A stretch of DNA of 18,976 nt, taken from NCBI GenBank assembly GCA_049644265.1, contig JBARRO010000076.1:1-18976 (forward strand). Direction: 5' to 3'. Position 1 is the first letter of the stretch. Every line of letters starts with the position of its first letter. Under the pieces are notes generated by a model. That model was not told the DNA's origin. It was given only the letters and a program-made list of their open reading frames with translations, and did no database searches. Below are positions 8,469 through 14,600 of this stretch, piece by piece. The stretch comes from JBARRO01 sp049644265. Lineage in GTDB: Bacteria; Bacteroidota; Ignavibacteria; UBA10030. Made by a program: the position numbers and the translations under genes.

Positions 8469-9482
8469 ATGAGGTCTTCGAGAATTCTCACAGTGCTCGT
8501 TGCATTGATCACGGGCGCATGGCTGCTGCCGCAACAGGCATCCGCGCAACAGGGATCGGTGAGTTTCCAGGTGTTCTATGATGAATTGAGCCCGCACGGT
8601 GTGTGGGTGGATTATCCAAGGTACGGATACGTGTGGATACCAAATGGAGATCCCGGATTCAGTCCGTACGCAACGGCCGGCCATTGGGTCTACACCGAAT
8701 ACGGTTGGACGTGGGTTTCCGATTACCCCTGGGGTTGGGCGACCTTCCACTATGGTCGGTGGGATTTTGATGATACGTACGGTTGGTTTTGGGTCCCTGA
8801 TGACGAATGGGGTCCCGCCTGGGTATCGTGGAGAAGATCCCCCGGTTATTACGGATGGGCGCCACTGCGACCGGGCATCAGCCTCAGCATATCGTTTGGG
8901 GGCGGTAACTATGAACGAAGCGAACGCTGGATATTTGTCAGAGACGGGGATATCTCGAGGTCCGACGTGAGTAGTCGTTACATCAATCGATCCAGGAATG
9001 TCACCATCATCAATAATTCGTCGGTGATCATAAATACACGAAAAGATAACAGGCGCAATGTCACGTATGTTGTGGGTCCTGATCGGGATGACGTCCAAAG
9101 GGCAACACGCACAACGATCACCTCTGTTGCCATCAGGGAAAATGACAAGCCGGGCCGTCAATGGAGCAACGGTGAGCTGCACATCTACAGGCCGCAGGTG
9201 CAAAAAAGGAGCGCCAATGGACAAAGCCCTGCCCCAACCAGGGTCATGAACTTAAACGATGTAAAGCCCGCAAAGGAAAGAAACGCGGACAATCGCCAAC
9301 GGGAGGTACAGCCAGCCAAGAAAGGGCGCATTGGCCAGCAACCGGAATCGCCAACGAGGAAGCCATCCGGCGGAAAAGAAACCCGGCCTCAGAACGTTGC
9401 CACTCCCGACAAGAGTCGAAAGGCGCAACCGTTGCCCCCCAGGACCAATCAGAACGAAAGGAAAAACAAGAAACGGGAATAA
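8469..9482 (+). CDS. DUF6600-type secreted Trp/Tyr-rich protein with basic tail
   Basis: 337 aa, exported: signal peptide residues 1-26 ending ASA before QQ. Residues about 32-135 are extremely aromatic, with fourteen tryptophans between residues 46 and 130 in repeating units such as HGVWVDYPRYGYVWIP, GHWVYTEYGWTWVS, YGWFWVPDDEWGPAW and YGWAPL. This is the DUF6600 pattern. Residues about 160-230 are rich in Asn, Ile, Val and Arg. From about 235 to the end the chain is low-complexity, rich in Lys, Arg, Gln and Pro, and probably disordered. A strong AAAAGGAG (8454-8461) precedes the ATG by seven bases. It is likely periplasmic or surface-located; function unknown. The basic tail could bind nucleic acid, lipopolysaccharide or another anionic polymer, which is speculation. 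Confidence 0.8.
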   Translation: MRSSRILTVLVALITGAWLLPQQASAQQGSVSFQVFYDELSPHGVWVDYPRYGYVWIPNGDPGFSPYATAGHWVYTEYGWTWVSDYPWGWATFHYGRWDFDDTYGWFWVPDDEWGPAWVSWRRSPGYYGWAPLRPGISLSISFGGGNYERSERWIFVRDGDISRSDVSSRYINRSRNVTIINNSSVIINTRKDNRRNVTYVVGPDRDDVQRATRTTITSVAIRENDKPGRQWSNGELHIYRPQVQKRSANGQSPAPTRVMNLNDVKPAKERNADNRQREVQPAKKGRIGQQPESPTRKPSGGKETRPQNVATPDKSRKAQPLPPRTNQNERKNKKRE

Positions 9483-9569
9483 TTAACAAGAACACTACAG
9501 CAACGTTGCGGTATGGCAGTCCAACCAACAATAGTAACTGACTTTTTATGCACATGAAAAAGGAGAAAC

Positions 9570-9989
9570 ATGAAAAACATTTTTGCAGTCATAGGGTCGC
9601 GCTTGACGGGCTGGCGGAAAACGTCAGAACAAAGAGTTAGGAATGCTATGGACAATGTGGGTGATGCCAAACAAGAGTTGAAGGTCGCTCGAACTGAATT
9701 TCTTGCAGAATGGAAAACATTCAAGCATGAGTCCGAACAGACAATCGAGGCGAACCAAAAGAGGATTGATGCATTTAAAGCAAAGATGGAAAAAGCCGCT
9801 CCCAAGGTCAAAGCAAAGTACAGCAAGGAAGTGGCAGAGTTGGAAAAGAAGAGTCACGATTTGAAGAGGAAGTTGGAAGGATATAAGGATGAGGGGCAAA
9901 GAACATGGGAGGAGTTCAAGGCGAACTTCAAGCAGGAGATGGATGGCATTGGAAAGACCATCATGAATCTATTCAAGGATAGTGATTAG
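9570..9989 (+). CDS. Coiled-coil protein resembling the sll1863-type stress family
   Basis: 139 aa, soluble, no signal peptide or membrane helix. From residue about 18 to 130 the chain is almost entirely charged helix with heptad-like spacing, for example NQKRIDAFKAKMEKA, KYSKEVAELEKKSHDL and DEGQRTWEEFKANFKQ. The pattern 'xxRIDxxKAK ... Y..EV.EL..K......L......G...WEEFK' resembles small stress-response coiled-coil proteins annotated after Synechocystis sll1863. The ribosome site AAAAAGGAG (9557-9565) is strong, suggesting high translation. Family match is by eye; the biochemical role is unknown. Confidence 0.65.
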   Translation: MKNIFAVIGSRLTGWRKTSEQRVRNAMDNVGDAKQELKVARTEFLAEWKTFKHESEQTIEANQKRIDAFKAKMEKAAPKVKAKYSKEVAELEKKSHDLKRKLEGYKDEGQRTWEEFKANFKQEMDGIGKTIMNLFKDSD

Positions 9990-10034
9990 CAGAATCAAGG
10001 AAACTCAATCGAGGTCGAATTTGTGAAGGAACCA

Positions 10035-10067
10035 ATGGATGGAAATTCTTTGCGGGTGCCGGCATGA
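10035..10067 (+). promoter_or_regulatory. Possible 10-codon upstream ORF overlapping the decarboxylase start
   Basis: An ATG at 10035, four bases after AAGGA (10026-10030), opens a frame reading MDGNSLRVPA and stopping at TGA 10065-10067. That stop overlaps the next ATG at 10064 as ATGA. The decarboxylase itself has no visible ribosome site, so translation by re-initiation from this short frame is plausible. The frame is very short, so it may be chance. Confidence 0.35.
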
Positions 10068-11767
10068 CAACGACAGAGGTCGCACAACGCCGTTCGATGC
10101 TGCGAAGTCCGGAGATCACGGTTGCAGAATACCTGCTCGTCCGGCTGAAAGAGATTGGCGTGGATCATCTCTTTGGCGTGCCGGGAGATTTCGTCCTCGG
10201 ATTTTTCAACCAGGTACTGAAGAGCGACGTGCAGTATGTCGGCACATGTAACGAGCTCAACGCGGCGTACGCAGCCGACGGCTACGCGCGCATTCGAGGT
10301 ATCGGCGCATTTTCCTCGACCTATGGGGTCGGAGAGTTGAGCGCCATCAATGGTGTGGCCGGAGCGTTTGCTGAAAGAGTGCCCGTCGTGGTGATCACCG
10401 GCTCTCCTGCGACCGGGAATTTTCGAACACGGCCACTTTTGCATCACACGCTTGGGAATTATCAAATCCCGATGAAGATGTACGAGAAAATCACTGTCGC
10501 TTCAACCCAGCTTGGTTCCGGCGAAACAGCCCCTGCCGAAATCGACCGCGTGTTGTCAGCGTGCCTTTCTCACCAAAAACCGGTGTACATCAGCCTCCCT
10601 TCGGACGTTGTGACGATGAAGTGCCGCCGGCCGGGTCCGTTCCTCTTCCCAACACCCGCCCCGAGCGATCAGAATGCGCTCCGGGAGGCGATCAAGGAAG
10701 CGTTTGAAATGCTGGAGAAAGCGCAGAAACCCGTGGTCATTGGAGACGCGGAATTAATCCGCCTGAGGCTGCAAAAGGAATTCGCTGACCTTCTCGACAA
10801 GTGTGGCTTCCCGTTTGTCACCATGATGCTGGGCAAGACGGTTCTTTCGGAGCACCATCCGCAATTCATCGGGCTCTTTGAGGGAGACCGAAGTCGTGAC
10901 TACGTGCGGAATCGGGTCGAGTCCGCCGATTGCATTCTGCAACTTGGCGCTCTGATGAGTGATTTCAACACGGGCGGCTTCACGACGCATCTCGACGATG
11001 CCAGGACCATCAGCGCGAATATCCGCTCCGTGAAGATCAGACAACATCATTACGAGAACATTTTGCTCCGTGATTTCATTGTCGGCCTCACGGAAATGCT
11101 CTCACGCCGGGATTCCGCAGCTCTCGAGATCCAACGTGCTGTTGATGGCTGCGTACACCGGCATACGGAGCACTTCTCGCCCGATGCGGAGAAACCGCTC
11201 ACGATCAAGCGATTCTTCGACCGCATGAGTCATTACATAGAAAACAATTCCATCGTCATTGCTGAAACGGGTGTGGCTCTTTTTAGCGCCGCAGAGATGC
11301 TCATGCCGGAAGGTGCAACCTTCATAGGTCAGACATTCTACGGATCAATCGGCTACACAGTCGGGGCGACCCTGGGTGCTTGCATGGCAGCACAAGACCG
11401 GCCTGTCGTTCTGTTTGTAGGGGATGGTTCATTTCAAGTGACCTGCCAGGACCTCTCGACGATGATTCGGAACGGGCTCAAGCCCGTTATCTTTCTCCTC
11501 AATAATGATGGATATACAATTGAACGGGTTATTGTGGATCGCTCATACAATGATCTCCAGCCGTGGAAGTATCACAAGCTTGTCGGTGTATTCGGAGGAG
11601 GACTTGGGCTTGATGTCCGCACAGAAGGTGAGCTTGAAGATGCCCTGGCCAGGGCTGCTGCGAGCGACGGTCTCGTCTTCATCGAAATCCATACCGGCCG
11701 GCTTGACTGTCCCGAGTCACTCCGTCGTGCAGGCCGGTCGATGGCCAGCGCAAATCAGCTCGCGTGA
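10064..11767 (+). CDS. Pyruvate/indolepyruvate decarboxylase-type ThDP enzyme
   Basis: 567 aa, the normal length for pyruvate, indolepyruvate or branched 2-keto acid decarboxylases, which convert a 2-keto acid to an aldehyde and CO2. ThDP-activating glutamate E64 is in CNELNAAYAADGYAR. The paired histidines H127-H128 in LLHHTLG are typical of the pyruvate decarboxylase group rather than of acetolactate synthase. The C-terminal ThDP/Mg motif runs from GDGS (453-456) to NN (480-481), and NDGYTIE contains the catalytic Glu487. All expected active-site residues are present. Substrate preference among pyruvate, indolepyruvate and branched keto acids cannot be decided by eye. The nearby alcohol dehydrogenase suggests aldehyde-to-alcohol fermentation. 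The start follows a possible short upstream ORF (ATGA overlap); a later Met at residue 12 is an alternative. Confidence 0.9.
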   Translation: MTTTEVAQRRSMLRSPEITVAEYLLVRLKEIGVDHLFGVPGDFVLGFFNQVLKSDVQYVGTCNELNAAYAADGYARIRGIGAFSSTYGVGELSAINGVAGAFAERVPVVVITGSPATGNFRTRPLLHHTLGNYQIPMKMYEKITVASTQLGSGETAPAEIDRVLSACLSHQKPVYISLPSDVVTMKCRRPGPFLFPTPAPSDQNALREAIKEAFEMLEKAQKPVVIGDAELIRLRLQKEFADLLDKCGFPFVTMMLGKTVLSEHHPQFIGLFEGDRSRDYVRNRVESADCILQLGALMSDFNTGGFTTHLDDARTISANIRSVKIRQHHYENILLRDFIVGLTEMLSRRDSAALEIQRAVDGCVHRHTEHFSPDAEKPLTIKRFFDRMSHYIENNSIVIAETGVALFSAAEMLMPEGATFIGQTFYGSIGYTVGATLGACMAAQDRPVVLFVGDGSFQVTCQDLSTMIRNGLKPVIFLLNNDGYTIERVIVDRSYNDLQPWKYHKLVGVFGGGLGLDVRTEGELEDALARAAASDGLVFIEIHTGRLDCPESLRRAGRSMASANQLA

Positions 11768-11897
11768 TTGGCTTGCGCCGATGGATATTGTTCGGGCGTC
11801 AATGAGTCTTGTTGATGAGTCCCTAATGACACTCAAATAATACTCCAACTATGAGCATCCTGAAGAAACTTCATGCAGTGAATGGGAAGGTACAATC

Positions 11898-12224
11898 ATG
11901 AAAAAAGTAGTGGGCCTGTGGATTGACTACAAGAAGGCTGTGATTTTCAGCTTGGCAAACGAAGGAGCCCAGCTGAAACGAATACCATCAGAACGATTCT
12001 CCGGTGAAGGCCAGGACCGTCAGGACCAATACTATGATGAAGTACTCTCGTGTATTCGTGATGCCGAATCCATATTGATATTCGGACCCGGCGAGGCAAA
12101 GCTCGAACTGAGAAAACGGCTTGAGAAACTGAAACTCCACAACCGTATCGTCGGCATTGAAACTGCCGACACGATGACGGATAACCAGATCGTCGTAAAA
12201 ATCCGACAACGTTTTCTTAAATAG
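11898..12224 (+). CDS. Small eRF1-domain-3-like (baeRF-type) protein
   Basis: 108 aa, soluble. It begins VVGLWIDYKKAVIF and contains ILIFGPGEAKLELRKRLE (59-76) followed by IVGIETADTMTDNQIV (84-99). This strand-helix pattern with a GPGxAK loop resembles the stand-alone C-terminal domain of archaeal/eukaryotic release factor eRF1 found in bacterial baeRF proteins and in short proteins sometimes annotated 'translational machinery protein'. The longer baeRF N-terminal part is absent. GGGAAGG (11884-11890) lies seven bases before the ATG. Bacterial relatives are thought to act on ribosomes under stress, but nothing in this sequence proves that. Confidence 0.55.
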   Translation: MKKVVGLWIDYKKAVIFSLANEGAQLKRIPSERFSGEGQDRQDQYYDEVLSCIRDAESILIFGPGEAKLELRKRLEKLKLHNRIVGIETADTMTDNQIVVKIRQRFLK

Positions 12225-12266
12225 AACCGGCCCAATACTGTGCACCAGGACACTCCAGGCATCGCG

Positions 12267-14036
12267 ATGAAATACAAACCAGAACATGATCCGAACACTG
12301 ATCCGGGCCAATCTGCTCCACCATGGGCAAAATTTCGCTCCGAGATGCTCAAATCTTTCCCATCTCCCTACAGAGGAGGAAGAGATTCGTTGGCTGACGG
12401 AATAGATGACGCCATCCGTGAACTCGATAAGCTGAAGCCTGAAAAAGCGGGCGGTGCAGCATACCTGGGAACGAATCCTGCGCTCACGATTGATTTCGAA
12501 AATGTAAAGAATTCTTCGCTACACCCGAAGATGAGCACGTCGGGAGAAGTCATTAAACAAGTGATCATGTTGTTTGAAGGTCTCCCAAACTGGGGACATC
12601 CTCTCACGATGTGTAATGTGAATCCGCAGGGAAATTCGGCAGCCATTGTGGCGGCAATTCTCTCTGAAGTGTTTGCGCCCAATATTCTGGAGGGGGAGTA
12701 TGCATGGAATATTCATCAGGCGGAATTGGAATCGGCCGGGATATTGGCAAATCTTGCAGGATGGAAGGCCAGGGAATCGGGCTGCATCTATACGTATGGG
12801 GGTTCGGGGTGTTGGACGTATCATTTGAAATATGCCCTGGCGCGTGTTCTTCCCGATTCAAGAAACAAGGGTATTCGAACGGACGCAAAAGTGATCTGTT
12901 CCCAGCAGGCGCACTACACCATGCTCAACAGTACTGACTGGATGGGCTTGGGCATGAATAACATCATTCGAATCAAGACAGACGTAGAGTCCAATGCCAT
13001 GGACACGAATCACCTGGAAGCGGTCTTGAAGGATTGCCAGGCCAAGCAAATTCCGGTTGCCTCTGTTGTTTGTACCATGGCAACAACGGATGCCAATGCA
13101 TTTGATCCTGTCCAGGAGGTGCGTCGTTTATTGGATCAATATCCAAACCCGAAAGGTTACGGCAAGGCGTTATTGTATTGTGATGCAGTGATTGGTTGGT
13201 CCTGGTTAGCCTTTCAAAACTATGACTTTCGTGCCAATCCACTTGGTTTTTCCGACCGCGTGTTGCCATATCTCGAAAAGAATTATAATGCAATCAAGGG
13301 CGTTTTTTTCGCAGACGCCTTTGGCGTGGATTTTCACAAGACCGGCTTCTCGCCCTACATTAGCAGCGCTTTTGTCTACAGGAATGCGAACGAATTTGAA
13401 TCGTTGCTCTCGCGCGGCGTTTCTGCTTACCTGCAGCCTCGTTCGCCCTATAATCCGTTGAATTATACCCTGGAAGTTTCAAGGGCGGCAACGGGTTCAT
13501 TGGCGGGATGGGCGACGCTGAAGTTCTTCGGGCATGAAGGCTTCCAGTCTGTCCTGGGCGGCATACTCGAGAATAAGGTGTACCTGCAACAGCGCATCGA
13601 AGACAATGCTGAGATGGTTTGTGTGAACCCGTCAGATTACGGGCTTGTGACCCTCCTGAGAATCTATCCCGACGGTGTCGATGCGAGGGATCAATTCGAC
13701 CTCGAACTCCGGGATCCTGCATTTCGGGATGACTTGGTCCGCCATAACAACCTGACACGCGCCATCGGCGATAAAATGTTCGAGTGGTTCCGCTCCGGGA
13801 AAACAATAAACGGACGTTGCACGCCGTACCTCAGCTTTAGTACCGGCTTCCGCACTGCGGAATACAACAGAGATATGAAAGATCCTGAAGCGGTTATCTT
13901 TGCACTGAAGATGTTTCCCATGAATGTCTTCATAACTCCTGAAGTCATGGATCATGTTCTGGAGTGTGTCATTGCAGCGAGAGACGAGGTCATGACGAAA
14001 CAAGGGACCGAACTCACTGCCATTGTCCCTGCGTGA
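12267..14036 (+). CDS. Group II PLP-dependent amino acid decarboxylase, substrate unknown
   Basis: 589 aa from the ATG at 12267; an in-frame GTG at 12240 would add nine residues, and neither start has a good ribosome site. The fold is that of glutamate/aromatic amino acid decarboxylases. PLP-binding residues can be picked out: H216 in SQQAHYT (stacks on the ring), D306 in YCDAVIGWSW (pairs with the pyridine nitrogen), and K358 in DAFGVDFHKTGFSPY (Schiff-base lysine). The segment YTYGGSGCWTYHLKYAL replaces the usual 'TSGGTEANLLAL', and the lysine is followed by Thr rather than the common Trp. Length exceeds bacterial GadB (about 466 aa). The expected product is an amine plus CO2, with one proton consumed. 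No amine antiporter is seen beside it, which argues against a classic acid-resistance pair. Confidence 0.82.
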   Translation: MKYKPEHDPNTDPGQSAPPWAKFRSEMLKSFPSPYRGGRDSLADGIDDAIRELDKLKPEKAGGAAYLGTNPALTIDFENVKNSSLHPKMSTSGEVIKQVIMLFEGLPNWGHPLTMCNVNPQGNSAAIVAAILSEVFAPNILEGEYAWNIHQAELESAGILANLAGWKARESGCIYTYGGSGCWTYHLKYALARVLPDSRNKGIRTDAKVICSQQAHYTMLNSTDWMGLGMNNIIRIKTDVESNAMDTNHLEAVLKDCQAKQIPVASVVCTMATTDANAFDPVQEVRRLLDQYPNPKGYGKALLYCDAVIGWSWLAFQNYDFRANPLGFSDRVLPYLEKNYNAIKGVFFADAFGVDFHKTGFSPYISSAFVYRNANEFESLLSRGVSAYLQPRSPYNPLNYTLEVSRAATGSLAGWATLKFFGHEGFQSVLGGILENKVYLQQRIEDNAEMVCVNPSDYGLVTLLRIYPDGVDARDQFDLELRDPAFRDDLVRHNNLTRAIGDKMFEWFRSGKTINGRCTPYLSFSTGFRTAEYNRDMKDPEAVIFALKMFPMNVFITPEVMDHVLECVIAARDEVMTKQGTELTAIVPA

Positions 14037-14051
14037 AAGGTTATTCTAACA

Positions 14052-14474
14052 ATGAGAAATATTTACGGACATACACAACGAGGCTTTGAAAAACTCACCG
14101 CCGTTTGCACCGCCGTCCTCAGCAATTCCGTTACGTTTATTATCGCCCTGGGCACGGTGGTATTCTGGCTCACCAATAAGCGGTTTTACACGGAGGATAT
14201 TCACGACAGCATCGGAGATGTGATCCTCGGAGTGACATTTCTCAGCCTGTTTATCATTCAAAAGTCGTTCACCCGCTTTTCAGCGTCACTTCATGTGAAA
14301 GTCAATGAACTCGTCTCGTCACACAAAGCTGCAAGAAATGCCGTGATGAATGCGGAAGAGAAAACAGACGACGAGATAATCGAACTGTCAAAAGAATATG
14401 TCAAACTGGCTGAAGATATAAAAAATGAAGAAGGAAGCACGAATCCCGTAAACGTCCCAACTCCCATGCCGTGA
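14052..14474 (+). CDS. Low-affinity iron permease family small membrane protein
   Basis: 140 aa with two transmembrane helices, about 23-41 (SNSVTFIIALGTVVFWLT) and about 55-72 (GDVILGVTFLSLFIIQ). A conserved segment follows: KSFTRFSASLHVKVNELV, then AARNAVMNAEEKTDDEI. These features fit the bacterial branch of the low-affinity iron permease family (Pfam type Iron_permease), which is named from a yeast Fe transporter; metal transport is not established for such short bacterial members. The C-terminus is cytoplasmic, charged, and ends in a Pro-rich tail. It starts 15 bases after the PLP decarboxylase stop, with AAAGG at 14036-14040, so the two are probably cotranscribed. Confidence 0.72.
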   Translation: MRNIYGHTQRGFEKLTAVCTAVLSNSVTFIIALGTVVFWLTNKRFYTEDIHDSIGDVILGVTFLSLFIIQKSFTRFSASLHVKVNELVSSHKAARNAVMNAEEKTDDEIIELSKEYVKLAEDIKNEEGSTNPVNVPTPMP

Positions 14475-14509
14475 GGCAGTGTCTCCATACCCGCACGCGC
14501 AACGCAAGT

Positions 14510-14529
14510 GGACAAATCGTTGGTTGTCC
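14510..14529. repeat. 6-bp inverted repeat upstream of the phosphoketolase gene
   Basis: GGACAA (14510-14515) and TTGTCC (14524-14529) form a perfect inverted repeat with an 8-base spacer, in the gap between the iron-permease-like gene and the preferred phosphoketolase start. It could be an operator or a leader hairpin; with six base pairs, chance is also plausible. Confidence 0.2.
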
Positions 14530-14600
14530 GGGAACGCGGATATTGTTTACTCAAGAGGGTCAAATCGGTGAAGAAGGAAAGAACCGTTAGGCAAAGGAAA

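Noticed and set aside
8595..8860. Repeated Tyr-Gly-Trp coding units considered as a DNA tandem repeat.
   Set aside because: The repeats are at the protein level and vary in length and codons; this is the normal DUF6600 pattern.
8427..9224. 265-codon minus-strand frame opposite the DUF6600 gene.
   Set aside because: Its Pro- and Arg-rich composition is the complement of the Trp/Gly/Tyr-rich coding strand; no independent evidence.
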